Shown one piece after another: positions 1-12,396 of a DNA stretch of 64,000 nt (position 1 is the first letter of the stretch; each line of letters starts with the position of its first letter). The notes under the pieces were generated by a model. That model saw only the letters and a program-made list of their open reading frames with translations. It was not told the DNA's origin and did not search any database. The DNA is from Nymphaea colorata (taxonomy: Eukaryota > Streptophyta > Magnoliopsida > Nymphaeales > Nymphaeaceae), in the NCBI RefSeq assembly GCF_008831285.2, contig NC_045147.1:1700001-1764000 (forward strand), given 5' to 3'. The position numbers and the translations under genes were made by a program.

Positions 1-861
1 TCTTACAAAAACACTAACAAAAAAATAGTCATGAAAATATTGAAAAGCAAAAAAATCTAAAATTCAAAACATTTTTAAAATATCATGATATTTCCATGAC
101 AAATTGAAACTGGCAATATTTTATCACAATAAATTGCCCTTTTTCATCTTATTCTTTTGGCAGTATTATCACAATATTTTCCCAATATTATTGACATTTA
201 CAACCATGCTAACAATCATGCAGTGAGGAGAATGCAAGGAAGAAGCATTATATGCACTATTTTAATTGCTTAATGAGGTATGATTTAGGTAAAATGATGA
301 CAAAAGTGTCAACATATGTAAACTAGAAAGTAAAAGTGGAAGAAAAAAGAAGACATAAGAAAAAGATGATAGAAATAAGAAAAGCGAAGAAAGAGGAGAA
401 GAAGGCACAAAAAGAGAAAGGAGAAGAATGGGAAGAAATTAGTAAAGGAATACAGCAAGTCATTTTGTCCTTTTGGACATACAAAAAATAAGCACAAATT
501 ACAACTTTGCCATGAAAGATGCCCTGGTATTGGTGTCTATGTGATGACATGTCTGTTGTGCATGTGTGTCAGCGTGTGAGTAAGAGAGAAGGAGAGAGGA
601 TGCCACCAAATGGTCAAAGGGTTAAATATTCCAACATACAACAAACAATGGCCACATGTATTATAAACCACAGCAGAAAGAGAAAGTAGTCAACATGGTA
701 TGGTATAATGGACGAACCAGCAACCTTTACACAAAATCAGAACTCAACTCACATAAGGACCAAGAGTGAGAGTGCATGGACCTAACAATTTCCATATATG
801 AAACACAAAGCACTTGATTGTCACAACAATAATGATTTGCAATGAATAACCTAAAAAAAAC
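1..861 (-). other. Intron sequence of the DENN gene
   Basis: AT-rich sequence downstream of the exon B donor. Short open frames here are purine/pyrimidine-rich shadows with no recognisable domain. A GA-rich tract (about 335-430) occurs, but no exon was found. Confidence 0.6.
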
Positions 862-2106
862 CTGAGGATCAAGCATCGGCGTGTTATGGAAATCATTATG
901 CTGATTAAATATTTTTAGTCCCCTGAAGCCATCACTTTTCTTGTCTGACAGCATCGCTTTAAGGGAACGAACATCTGACTTTGGATGAAGACCCACAACA
1001 ACCATGCTCTCAAATAGCCTTGATGGCTCTTTCAAGCACTTCTGATCCTGCATGACATTAATATTGTACAAAGCATATAAGGATAAACATTCACCATATC
1101 AGCAAACAAAGACTGGGTAAACACGAAAAAAAAAAATACTGAAGAATTGGCGGAATAAGTAAAAAGAGACATTTCCTGCTTAAGCTTAAGCATGCAACTG
1201 CAGTTATCTTTTATTCTCAACTGCCTCTTTAAAGTACTTAAATTGTCGAAAATAACACAGAAGATGAAAAAAATGTAAAAGTGCTGCCACCTATCAAACC
1301 ACAATGACAGCCTCTTCTTGACAAAAAATAACATTCTAACATGATTATTTTAGAAGGAAAATCCCAAGTTGCAGCAACGATAAAATATCTCATTCATGTC
1401 AATGCAACAACCAAACGCATTATTCCTGATGAGCTATACCATCCTTGCAGTATAATATGGGTATTTGATAAAGCACATTCCTTTATATTCATAATAAATT
1501 CATAAGCAACATTTAAACAACAACACAAATTTAGACCTAAGAAATGTGAAAAAAAAAATAACCAAGGACAACCAATAGTTCATGTCCCGAAAGACAAAAA
1601 AGAAGAAAAATGCTGGCTATGCCATTTATATAACGGAGAAGTGTCTTAGTTAACAGGAAATATCGGCACTATCATGGCTTTCCCTAAAAGATTCTTGCTG
1701 AATTCCAGTAGGAGATATTGCATCTCTGTTCTAAATCTCATACATTTTCTCCTTCATACATTCTTAAGACTTAAAAAATGAAAAACAAAGCATGAAATCC
1801 AATTACCAATGATTGAAGTTGAAACCTTGCCCACTGACGCTTTTGGCTAGTGAGAACTTCAGGATTGTATGCACCTTTCTTTGCTTCATGTGAAGGTGAA
1901 GACCCTTTTAAAGCTTTTGTGACTTGGTGTTGCAGTTTCTGAAGTTGGTTGCTGCCATTGTCATCTTTGCATGAATATACTACAGAAGGACGTGGAGAGC
2001 GGACAGAAGCTGCAGCACTAGCAGCAGATATGACAACATCCTCTGTGGCTCGCATAATGTAAGAGCCACTCCAGCTTGGGCTCCCAGTATCTTCATTCTC
2101 TGACAT
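862..2106 (-). CDS. DENN (AEX-3) domain-containing protein, 5' part (two coding exons)
   Basis: N-terminal part of a plant DENN-domain protein; the family contains Rab guanine-nucleotide exchange factors acting in membrane traffic. Exon A is 2106-1807 (100 codons) and exon B is 1047-862 (62 codons). Both join in phase 0 with CAG acceptors and GT donors (GT at 1806-1805 and 861-860). The ATG at 2106 is preceded by an in-frame TAA, so it is a true start. The joined protein opens MSENEDTGSPSWSGSY, contains RSPRPSVVYS, NPEVLTSQKRQWARF and PSRLFESMVVVGLHP, and resembles my recollection of Arabidopsis At5g35560-type proteins. The DENN core itself lies beyond the left edge; I see no further coding exon between 1 and 861, so that intron is at least 861 bp. 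The family call rests on N-terminal motifs only. Confidence 0.75.
1048..1806 (-). other. Intron between DENN coding exons
   Basis: 759-bp AT-rich intron bounded by GTAATT (1806 downward) and ATGCAG (ending 1048). Nothing else is recognisable inside. Confidence 0.7.
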
Positions 2107-4560
2107 TTATATGCAGGCCTTCTTACGTCACTAACAATGCCCTGTTTTTTTACCACAATTGCATCATCAAGAAAACAACATAAAAACTAAAGGACTGTAA
2201 GTAAATATACACAAAAAGTAACAACAAATCAAAATTTTGACAAACAAAGTCTGCACAAAAAATGTATCAGTACCGCTAATAAAACCACCACTAACAAGTC
2301 ATTTACAAATTTGTGCCTCCATTAGAAAAACAGAAACTAGCCAACCACAGTATTATTCATTAAAACATGCAATGCATACAAACACTATTATAGTGGTCGC
2401 TAATGACTAAAAAAAAGTATCTTCAGGGCAATGAATTTATATTTTCCAACCCACAAATTATGTGTTAACGAGAGGCCTACGACCCAAGGTCCCACAAAGA
2501 GATTGCGCCCTTTCTCCTCTCCCCTCCCCCTATCCTCCTACATTCCCACTGCCTCTGGGGTCTTAAACAGCATCAGCGTCAGCGATGGTAAAGGTGGACC
2601 CTTCAATTTAGGTACTGTGCCTCATTATTGAAGAACCATATGCATAGAACCTTTAGAAATTGAACTAGAGACATGCTAGTTCACGTGCCCCTAGCCCGAC
2701 TAGCTATGCTATGCCCTTTGAGGCTCCTAATCCATAAATTCATCATGGTCAAAGAATACCAGCAAAATTGATATGACAAGCACAAAATAAGTGTCGAAGC
2801 TTAAAGTCTAGAAAGGTTATTTTACCCCAGTAAATTTGAAGTTCATACAGTTGCTAGATTCACATTATTAAATAACTATTTTTCATCTACTGCATAACAT
2901 ATTTTCATCGTATTGGGGCAGTATGTTTGAGTTGATATTGTATTAACATGGGACAAGTATGCAAGTTTGAATGCTGCTATAATCCTTAGCTTATGGATGT
3001 AAAATCATCACAAGTGCCATGAATTAGTTGTCAATCATTCAACTATGAACAGTGAGGAATTTGAACGATAGTACTCAATTCATCCTTAGTTAACAGGTAA
3101 AGGTTAATCCATGAGAGTGATCACACAAACAGAAACTGAAGGCAAAATTATCTGCAACAGAAGTGGACAAGAAGTACCTCAGATGGCATGCAATTGCTTT
3201 AGACATTGACTGGAAAGGAACCTGAAAATTGCTTGGCCTGTCAACAAGTTCAACAAAGCGTGACATGACTATTCTTATCACCAACCACATTCTAGATAAA
3301 GGACTCCCATTTTTCATATGATACCCCAATGTTAAGCACAACAAAAACTGTTCAGCGAAAATACTTTTTGTTGCTAGACACCAATACTTCTGTGACTCGG
3401 TCGCACTATATATGCTGTTCTCTTCATGTTCCCAACCAACAGATTGTGTCCAACTTAAGGTCCTAGAATATGCAAAAGGTTATACTAAATCTAAGGCCTC
3501 TGTAAGAGACAAAACTCAAATCATTAAGTAAAATTATTGTGCAAGTTTAAGGACACAATGCCAACTGATAATGAATTTTCCAATAAGAGACAGAAACCCA
3601 TTAGCCTACTTTTCACTGAACCGGGAACCAACACATGACGAACTCGAGGATGATGATTTTATATCCCACGTGATCAAGGGGAACACGAAACGATGAACCA
3701 CAAAGCAGAGCTAACATCGTACGCAAGGCTGTCTGCGTATTCAGGTTCAAACACACAAAGATTTTTTTATTTCAAACTGGCCGAACCGGAGAAACAGATG
3801 TACACTTGCGATCAACAAACGAAGGATTTGGACAAAACGTGGTCAGCAACTATCAAGTAAGACAAGATAGATAGCTAGAGAGAGAAAATGATAATCATGG
3901 TAGAAAACCGGGGGAAAAGAAATGGAAACGAAGGAGCAAAGACGAGGAGCTGAGTTCGCGAAACGCCATAAAAGGAATACTCAGGAAAGAAATCTTCCGA
4001 TAACAGAAGACCGATGTGACCGAATCGCCGATGCTTCAAGATATATATATATATAAATGGAAGACAAAAAAAAACTGACTCCAAGGTAGATGAGTAAGTT
4101 AGAACAACAACAAAAATTATCACTATCAAAGCTTCCCAAATCGAAATCATCAAGATCAAAAACTTAAAACTCAACTATCTGAACCCAAATTTCAAAAATT
4201 ACAGGGAAAAGAAAAACAAAAAGCAGGGAATCATCAGCTCGATTCCAAGCTCCATGGAAGCGAAACGCGTGAAATAAAAAACAGAGAACAAGATCTTTGC
4301 CGAGCAGAAAGTAAAACAAAGAGAAGGTATCAATAGCTTCTTTGAAATAGCTACACAAAAAAAAAATTCAACACAAAGAGAAACTTCCAATAGATGAGAA
4401 CTTGGAAAACTAAGAAACAGGATAAATCAAGAATCCCCAAAATTTAGAGAAAATAAATGGAATTAGTGTTTACCTTTCACGACCCGAATGATAGGTGGAC
4501 TTTCAGTAGGATCATTCATCCACATGAGAGAGAGAGAGAGAGAGAGATGGGAACGGACGA
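2107..4560 (-). other. 5' leader and leader introns of the DENN gene
   Basis: The coding exon begins upstream of its ATG at a CAG acceptor (exon start 2141), so the 5' UTR is spliced. A candidate first leader exon ends at 4474 with a GTAAAC donor. A candidate middle exon lies at about 3237 or 3221 down to 3178, with CAG acceptors and a GAG/GTACTT donor. The rest (2142-3177 and 3238-4473) is AT-rich with no coding signal. Leader exon boundaries are inferred from splice consensus only and need transcript data. Confidence 0.45.
4474..4547 (-). promoter_or_regulatory. Candidate leader exon with CT tract and upstream reading frame
   Basis: Read on the minus strand, a (CT)11 tract (4547-4526), typical of plant 5' leaders, is followed by ATG at 4519 and a 15-codon frame MNDPTESPPIIRVVK that stays open to the GTAAAC donor after 4474. 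It is either an upstream ORF or the start of an alternative N-terminus. If spliced to the candidate exon at 3237 it would read a few residues more and stop. Confidence 0.4.
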
Positions 4561-6344
4561 AACAAGGCTATGTCGAAGGAGGGGAATTAAATTGAACAAA
4601 AAAACGAAAGACGTTATTATTTAGAAAATGAGATGAAGGAAGAATATCGGGGCCCTCGCATGGGGCGAATGTTGCAGACGCATGGAGATACACCCCGTTG
4701 TACGTCGACGGAAACGAGGGAGACGTGGGCCGTGTGACAAAAATACCCTTGATTTTTTATTGGAACCACGTAGGCATTGCTGGTCAAAGTTCGGGGAACT
4801 TTACGAGATTCCGGCGGTTTTTCTGTCTTTTGGCAGACTCCCTTGCTAAGGCCGCAATGTGTGAAGTTAAAAGGATTTCGATCCCCTATGTGGAAATATG
4901 CTAAAATCTTGGGGAAAATTTGTGCCGTTATGTGCTACGTCCTCCAATCGGTCGCACACTCGCACTCCATCAACGGTCCGAGTCGCGCTGCCAGTCTAAT
5001 TACTAAAAGCCCCTTATCGTTTCATATGATTATCATTCTCTAGAATATTTTTCCGTTAGTTGGCATGAAAAGAAATAATCCCCTCAATGAAGTTCATCGA
5101 AATAACAAAAAAGTTATGAAAAATTGTAAATTAATGAAATCCGCTAGTCTGAAGCTGGATCGGTTGTTGACTCAGTAAAAAACTTATTTTATACATTTTA
5201 TCAAATAAAAGTAAATGATAAAAAATGCATATAATAGTTTAAAATAAAAAGGCCTTGAATATTTAAAAATAATGAAAACTGTTCTGACCAAGCACGGAAC
5301 TCTTGACAATGAACCAAATCTCTTTGACGCAGTATCAATTCAAATGAGTCAATTTAAACAAAACAGGTTGAGGGCATTTGATATTTGGAAAAGAGGTTTG
5401 TGCTGATCTTTAATGGTGCGTGATTTATGGAAAAAACAAATGCTCTTTAACACTTTAAAGCAACTTTCTTTTTTGAATTTTAAAATGTCATAGTAATAGA
5501 TGGGAGACGACGCTCAAACTTTTTTGTTGCTACTGGAATGGCAGTTGAACGGGAGAGTGGGTGGTTAAGCCTGGGCATCAGGCCCAGCCCTGGGCTTGGT
5601 CCAATAACGTATCCGATCGGCCTAAGTCAGTTCGATGGGGTTAGTTTCAGTTTGATTTATTTTTTATATTATTTTATTTAATAATAATATATATTTCATC
5701 ATTAATTATATATTTTAAAGACCCGGACTGGATTTTAGGGTGCCGCGCCAGCCCGATGCCCAGGCAACTGGTGCATGATCTATAAAAAGTTTTTTTTATT
5801 AACTAGAAGTATTTTGGTAATTTATCTGGTGCACAAACGATTGTGCATCAGGGTGCGCATATGACCAACTTCAATAGAACAGAAGGGGTCAATAGTGGAG
5901 TTAGAAATCCTTTTTGTTTAGGAGAATTAATAGTTCAAGATTTGAACTACAAAGAACACTTGTATAAAAATAAATAAAAATTGTGGAGACATCAATGTGC
6001 AAATAAAGTCATTTTTGGTGGCTGGTGTGGGCAGTAGCCCGCATCCGCCCATTCCTGCCTCCGCCGCTCAGGAAAAAAGAAAAGTCTAATTTCATATTCA
6101 GGTTTTAATATTGACGGCCTAAAACTCAGTTTTGGGTATATGGATGACAAGTCAAAACTTAGGACACGTTCAGGTGACGCCCTTAAACGCGGTTTTGCAA
6201 GCGAATCACAATCTTCAAATGGTGTACAACATGTATTAGTGAATGGTTGTCAAAACTGGGTTGTAATAACGGACGTTATACATGACACATCAAGCATTGA
6301 ACCCTCAATTTTTTAAATTTCTTATATGCGATTTAGTATTGTAA
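4561..6344. other. Intergenic spacer upstream of the DENN gene
   Basis: The first 500 bp is moderately GC-rich promoter-proximal sequence; after about 5040 it becomes AT-rich. Two short open frames (4698-5043) have no recognisable domain. Around 6000-6065, GC-rich sequence resembling a hAT-type MITE end (reverse strand GGCGGAGGCAGGAATGGG) is present without a partner end. Confidence 0.4.
5569..5765. mobile_element. MITE-like inverted repeat element (197 bp)
   Basis: A perfect 11-bp inverted repeat, GCCTGGGCATC at 5569-5579 and its complement at 5755-5765, bounds an AT-rich core with GC-rich shoulders. No convincing target-site duplication is visible. Similar GC-shouldered, AT-cored blocks occur near 26.7 kb and 28.0-28.3 kb. 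Confidence 0.4.
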
Positions 6345-6937
6345 GTGGGTGTTTGGTAAAAAATAAGATGCATTCCGTGGAACACACTGTGTTTCGTGAA
6401 TGTTTTCCGGACTAATTCATGAAACACATTTGTAGCGAATGCAATATTGTTGTTACCCAACGCCCTACTGTGCACCACTTCATGATTGGTGTAACCAGGT
6501 TTCAGGGATTCGTGAGGATTAATTTTGAATCTGACTCTCTTTTATATATTCACCAACTTCTTCAATTTGCTGCTATCAAATCATGCAGCTGTCCGGTTCG
6601 GGAACTATTTGATGATGACAGGGATAAAGTTTACTTCAAAGTGAACAATCCACGAAAGTAACGTGTCTTTTTTCTTAGGGGTCTTCACAATTATAAAGTT
6701 ACATTTAATAGCTTTGGATCTTAAATTTGAAGCTGCATAAAAAAGGTGTGTTTTGAGAGATTCTCGGTTTAAATAAATAGAAAATCTTAGTAACATGGAT
6801 TTTAAATTCATGCTAGGTGTTAAAAATGATGGATTTAAGGTCAGATGAAAGGTAGTCTGATCTTAAATTCATGGGTCTAAGGTCTTAGGATCTCAGATCA
6901 CGATGGATTTCAAATCTGCAGTGAAACAAACACAACC
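6345..6937. mobile_element. Tourist-like (PIF/Harbinger-type) MITE candidate
   Basis: The left end GTGGGTGTTTGGT and the complement of the right end GGTTGTGTTTGTTT are imperfect inverted repeats of the GTGTTTGG class. TAA flanks both sides (6342-6344 and 6938-6940), matching the 3-bp target duplication of PIF/Harbinger elements. The core is non-coding. The match is short, so the call is tentative. Confidence 0.35.
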
Positions 6938-9900
6938 TAAGAAAAAGAAAAAGAGATAGAAAGTAGCAATATTAAGAAAGCGAGTTCTCAATTGAAAGAG
7001 ATTTTTATCTGAAACATATTTGAAAAATCAGCCATGAAAAAGGAACCGATTCCAGGTTTGTGACTAGTGAAGATAGATTTATGTGGCCGCTAGTGCCCGG
7101 ATCAGAAGAGGAGATTGCTGGTGCATAGTTTCAGATCAGGTTGATCATGTAAATTTATCTAGCTTTTTTCATGTCCATCAAACAGCAGAAAAATTATTTT
7201 GGTGAATTTCATGTGGCCATCAAATACAAGTGGATCGAATTTGGAATGAAGAATACAATTTTCCTTCTATTCTGTTCTAGGTAAATTTTCTTGGATAACT
7301 TTTTTTTGAATTTTTTTCCACGGCCATCAACCATGCCCTTAGAATGAAATGTCGGATTTACCATATCGGTGGAGAAAAAAAGTGGCTTACATAAGAATGA
7401 ACAGAGATCGATCAAACTGACATATTTACTCATGTGTTGTTAAAACAAAATAAGAAGGCTTTTTAATCTGTCCGCCAATAAAGTAATTTTTTAAAAATCA
7501 AAAGACATGAAATAACATTTTCAAATAATATTATTCACCCAGACAATCAAACAACGAGGTGCATGGTACATTTAAGATAAGTGAATCAAATATTTAAGAT
7601 TTTCCTATCAGAGGCACCCCCAAACCTGTTCGAACAATTTAATATTGACCCAAAAAAGGCAGCATATATAGTATTCATTCAGTCAATACAAGTCATCGCA
7701 TTATCGTAAGTATAATAACAAGTGCATTGTAATATGCACGAATAACTGATATCGGGCTACTATAAAACTAAAAGGTCCTTAATAAAAATGACGCCCAAGT
7801 TTATCAATGAGCATAAGCCGATATATTCAACGACTATGCAAAGAGATTGTGCTTTGAAATCTGGACCGTTCATCTGGACGGCGGTAATTGCAAGACCCCA
7901 CCACCGTCCATCATGAACGGTAGTGCTTAGACATGAATGGACGGTTGATTAAAGGCACCGTTGTTCATAACAGACAGCGACGAAATTGAAACTCTGTTGG
8001 TTTCTTGACAACTAAAGGCCCATGCTCTGTATCAACTCCTTCAGGTCGATGAGCGATGAGGTCTATAAGATAAAAAGGTACATATCTTTATGGAACTTTA
8101 AATTTAGTGATTTGGTCAAAGCATTTTAAAGAGATATTGGTGCCTATCACTTAGCTTATTGGTGGAGTTATGCCCACTTCATTAATGCCATTAGCTAATT
8201 GTCAGATCTACTGTAAATACAAGTGCCATAAGTATATTTGACAGTAATACTTAATAATGATAGGATCTTCTCCGCATCTCTAGAAATAAAGACTATGAGC
8301 AGTAAAATTAAGGGGGTCCTTTAATAGCCGGGCGATGCATTCAATTCTGATGTACTAATGATAAGTTATTCACATTGCACAAGTTGCCAGTGAACATTAA
8401 TTGGAAAAAAAAAAGTGAATTATTTATGCATTTGGTAACCCTTTTGGCTTTTCTAAAATTTTCAACTAGAGATACAAATTATAATTAGCTTTTTTCTAAG
8501 AAAACGTATGCGCGCTCAACCTCTATCACACCGGCCACACCTGAAAGGGCACCATACCTGTGTTGATATCATATATGCAAGTGCTGCACACGAATTAAAC
8601 ATATGTGGTTGATTTTTCTGCTAACTATGCCCTGAAATCTAAGTTGGCTTGAAAATACTTTACATGCAATTACGTATGAGTACATATGTGCACCCGTACC
8701 TATGTGACATAGCCCTCTAACGTGTTGTTCTTACATTTAGCCCTTCGGCAAGTCGTCTCTTGCCTAGTATCGACATTGACAAATTCATCCTATCTTTTAG
8801 GAGATGACATTCGACCAAACGCAAATTACACCACTTGGATCTTTTATTCATGTCCCCACTAAAGGGACAACAGTCAAATGGGTGGTTCCCGCACAATGCG
8901 TGATTGTCGTTCAATAAAGGTGTGATGCAAAGCATAGTTGACTGATTCACCGAGTTGGTTTGAAAAACGTTCCAGTCATCTTGGATGGCTAGAAAACCTG
9001 GCCATGCATCAAGGTTAACCCGACTCACCCTTGACTTGGACTCGGCCGGACTCGGCCTTGACATGCCCGATTCAAGTTATTTTAAAACTCAACCGAGTCG
9101 TCGAGTCAACTCGTTGATTCGATGGATCTGCGGATCTGAGTTTGAGTCACAGGTTTGCTAACTATGATCCAAAGAGGCTCCAACCCAATGTGGTGGACAA
9201 CTTGATACCATGGAATGCTGCATTATATGGAATCATATTATGGGACACCAAATTCATAGTTGGTGGAGCTATTGGTTTGGTTAATTTTGTGAGCCAACTA
9301 GAGTACTTGGGGCTTAACTAGCTTCATGGAGGTGAATGACTCTGCAGCTAGTCAGCTTCTTAGAGGGACTATGGCCGCTCAGACTATAAAAGTTTGAGAC
9401 AATAACAGGCCTATGATACATTTTAAGGGTAGATTGGCAACATAAACATTTTGTAAGTGTTTAATGAACCGGCCACAATCTTTGAAATAAACTTAGAAAA
9501 CGTTCACAAAGTGTTTTTATTGTCAAATGATTCTTTAGATATATTAGTTTACAACATTGCGTGCTGCCTTACGCACACAACGAACAAAGCATTCTTGAAA
9601 TGCACGCCTTATGTGCATTCCAACGAGCACTCCTCAATGGTAGAGACTTATGGTTGCAAGGATATTGCTCAAACAAAAGCTTACGAAAGTATGATTCAAA
9701 TGCATGCAAAGCTTAGCTCCCATAATTTTTTGGAAATTATTAAGGCTTCATATGTGTCATCCTAGAATTATAGTTTAAAAAGCATTCGAATTAGAAAATG
9801 CAGCTGCAATTCGTGTCTTTACATAAAAGTGAAAAATGTGCCTTCCCAACCTGACATTGACCATATGGAAAAAGAATAAATTTTATATACTTACAAGAAA

Positions 9901-10589
9901 TTCAATTTACTTTTAGTTTTACTTTGATAATCAAAATAAGAAATATAAGAGTTATAGTTGAAATCGCCGCAAAATGTTTTCTAAATGAAAATTTTCAAGA
10001 AAAGAGGGAAAAAAGTCATTGAAATGGAGCAGGTAGATGCACATCTAAGATTGCCATGGTAAAATTGCTTTGGGCTTCTATGATTCTACTCGGTTGAATG
10101 TAGCGTTTCGTCCAGTAGCATTTTTCTCAGCAGTGGAGTCCAGTATTTTCAACTACCCACATGATTGTTAGAACTAAAAGCTCTGAAAATTCCCACAAAA
10201 CATGCACGCCAACCCTACATTTCGTAATATTTGGTAATGAATTGTTTTATGAGTCTTAATATTTGAAATTACAGAAATAAATCTCTAGACGGAAAACTTT
10301 AACTAGGAAAAAAGAACAGCCTGTTATCTCTTCTTTTGGAAAATATTATACTGTGTTTGATAGCCTCAGATTTCATCCTCGATTATTTTAAATCCGAAAT
10401 TTCATTGCTTTATACAAAACAATGGATTTCATATGTACAGTTAAATGATAAAACCATAAATACATGGTCTGACAAGATGAGGGAGAGAAGGATAATAAAT
10501 ATAGGAATCTTAAATCCTCTCGCTTCTATCCGTAGAAGTTCACATGCGTGTTACATGTTTTCAGTGGACTCATGTATTCAGTGGACTCA
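6938..10589. other. Intergenic spacer, AT-rich
   Basis: No gene recognised. The 115-codon minus-strand frame at 8717-9064 and the 102-codon plus frame at 9457-9765 match no family I know. At 9020-9140 there is CGAGTC-rich degenerate sequence (CTCGGCC, CGAGTCGTCGAGTC) of the kind seen in plant MITEs, also present near 28.4 and 54.7 kb. Confidence 0.4.
7865..7921. repeat. Imperfect hairpin
   Basis: ACCGTTCATCTGGACGGCGG at 7865 is the imperfect complement of the segment at 7900-7921 (ACCACCGTCCATCATGAACG), with a 14-nt loop. It could be a transposon LTR or MITE palindrome; nothing ties it to a gene. Confidence 0.4.
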
Positions 10590-10599
10590 TGTAAAGTGC

Positions 10600-10745
10600 G
10601 GAAAGGTCTCACTAAGGCGTAGCACAGTTGGATGGTGAGACGGCTCATTGAAGGGGTCTGGGGTTTAAATATCCAGTAATTATTCACATACATGTGGTGA
10701 ATTACTTACTTTTCTTGACTACACGCAGCTGCAGACACGACACTC
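10600..10745 (+). mobile_element. tRNA-derived SINE candidate
   Basis: A pol III A-box-like TAGCACAGTTGG (10620-10631) is followed about 32 nt later by a B-box-like GGTTTAAATATCC (consensus GGTTCGANTCC with an insertion). This spacing is that of tRNA-derived SINE heads. The B box is decayed and no tail or target duplication was established. It does not fold as a functional tRNA. Confidence 0.4.
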
Positions 10746-10821
10746 AAATTGAATAATGTATCGTAGGTCCACTCAAGCCCCCCATGCAAATTAGAACGTT
10801 GAAACATAAAGATATAACCTT

Positions 10822-11490
10822 AGAGGTCGTTTGATGGCCACAGGACACGCAGAACAGGACACGTGTGTCCTGTTTAGCAGATTTTTTCATCAAACGTTGG
10901 ACACCGGACAGGCTGGACAGGACGGACGACTGAACGATGGTATAAATGATTTTTTTGTCTCTGTCTGTTCCGAGCTAACCCTCGGAACAGACAAGACAGA
11001 AACTCATCTCCCGCCCCCGACGACCCCGACCCCAACCCCAACCCCGAGCCCTCGACGCATCTCCTTCTCCTCCACCTCCGCCCCCATCTCCTTCTTCTCC
11101 ACCTCCGCCCCCATCTCCCCTACCTTTCTCCTCTTCTCCACCCCCGACTGACTTTCTCCTCCATCTCTGCCCTCGTCTATGCCCCCGAGCTGCCCGATTT
11201 CTACAGGCAGACCAACCGTAGCTTCCGTTGCAGCCCAGCAGCTCCTCAGCTTCCTCTTCTCCTCTCCTTAGCAAGAACAACAGCTCTCCACAGCAGCGAC
11301 TCATCCGCATCTCTGTCGAGGTTAGGCGCAGGCTGCTTCTCTCTTTCTTTCTCTCTGTTGTTTTCCTTTTCCCTGGCCGCAGGCTTACTCCTTTTTCTTG
11401 CCCTTTTTCTATTGCCGGTTATCATTTTCCGGCCACCAGCAGACCAGCCATAGCTTCCGTTGCAGCCCAGCAGTAGCTTCTCATCGAGGT
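10822..11490 (+). other. GC/CT-rich block: DNA-transposon end or orphan first exon
   Basis: It starts TTA GAGGTCGTTTGATGGCC, resembling a TIR of the GTTTGATGG class, with the TTA expected of PIF/Harbinger targets. It then turns into pyrimidine-rich leader sequence containing two copies of CTCCACCTCCGCCCCCATCT (around 11070-11120) and a 33-bp direct repeat (11209-11241 and 11441-11473, 2 mismatches). Each 33-bp copy is followed by a splice-donor-like site (GAG/GTTAGG near 11321, GAG/GTAAGG near 11488). The open frames here are low-complexity Pro/Ser and are not called as genes. No matching 3' end was found before the Copia insertion at 11907. Confidence 0.35.
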
Positions 11491-11906
11491 AAGGGCGTCC
11501 TCCTTTTTACAACAAAAAATAATCTATAATAGACAAGGTTTCATGACTATTGAGATTTTTTTTTTCGGTTGGTTCACATTGATATACTTCTATTGTTAAA
11601 TTTGTTAGTTGGAACTTGTTTGCTTTCAATGAAATGATATACATTGACCTGCTTGAAAGCCACAAACACAAGGAAAATTATCTTTCAATTGTTTATACTC
11701 AGAAATTGGAACAACCCAGGGGAGTCTGCATTTTGTTTAATAAATGTTAAACAAAATATTTACTGAATTTACTGAATCAGACGCCTCAAATATTTGAGGC
11801 TTTACTGAGGTAACGCGTCAAATATTCTATCGGCCGCAAGAAATCTATCTGGGGATGGTTTTTCCTTGTTTAACTTCTTGGATCATCATCAACAACCACA
11901 TGATAC

Positions 11907-12382
11907 TGTAAGATCATTTGGTGGGCCGACATATGTCTATAAGGAATTTCAGACATTATGACTGTCTTAACATAAATATCCACTTAAGTGATTGCGTTTT
12001 GGGATATTACGTCATTTAGATGGTATGGGGTAATTTTGAAATGTATAGATACCAGTACGAAATTACGGACTCTTTGATGGGTGGAATCCGTAATTGTCCT
12101 TATTATAAAATGGTAGTGGTCCCTGGGGTCGTGCAAAGGTTGCCTGAAACATTGGTTTCTAGGGTTTTTCTCTTCCCCATCTGAGAGAGACCTCAAGCGC
12201 GCCGCACGTACCCTGGAAGACCCTGCTGCGATCTTCCCGTACACCAGATCAGATGGATTCAGATACGCTTCCGCTTCAGTTTAAGGTTTCGTTTATTTCA
12301 ATGATTTAGCAAGAGCATGATCCTGTTTTAGGGTATATATACGTTTGGTTTTGTATATGCGTTATGGGGAGAAATCCCTACA
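11907..12382 (+). repeat. Copia 5' LTR
   Basis: 476 bp beginning TGTAAGATC and ending CCCTACA (TG...CA). It contains a TATAAAA box at 12104-12110 that probably drives transcription. Antisense open frames within both LTRs are identical shadows. Confidence 0.93.
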
Positions 12383-12384
12383 TT

Positions 12385-12396
12385 TGGTATCAGAGC
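12385..12396 (+). other. Primer binding site, tRNA-iMet
   Basis: TGGTATCAGAGC, two bases after the 5' LTR, is the standard plant Copia primer site complementary to the 3' end of initiator Met tRNA. Confidence 0.92.

Noticed and set aside
8717-9064. 115-codon minus-strand frame
   Set aside because: No recognisable family, and part of it falls in degenerate CGAGTC-rich repeat sequence.
9185-9215. Possible reverse-strand Copia PBS (CTTGATACCAT)
   Set aside because: No TG...CA LTR boundary beside it and no second LTR.
10620-10675. Functional tRNA gene
   Set aside because: A and B box words are present, but acceptor and anticodon stems do not form, so it is listed as a SINE candidate only.
10831-11151. 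106-codon Pro/Thr/Ser-rich frame
   Set aside because: Composition is that of a CT-rich leader with a short tandem repeat; no domain and no conserved start context.
11984-12244. 86-codon minus-strand frame in the 5' LTR, with a near copy at 17512-17745
   Set aside because: Both are antisense to the LTRs and resemble each other only because the LTRs are near identical.
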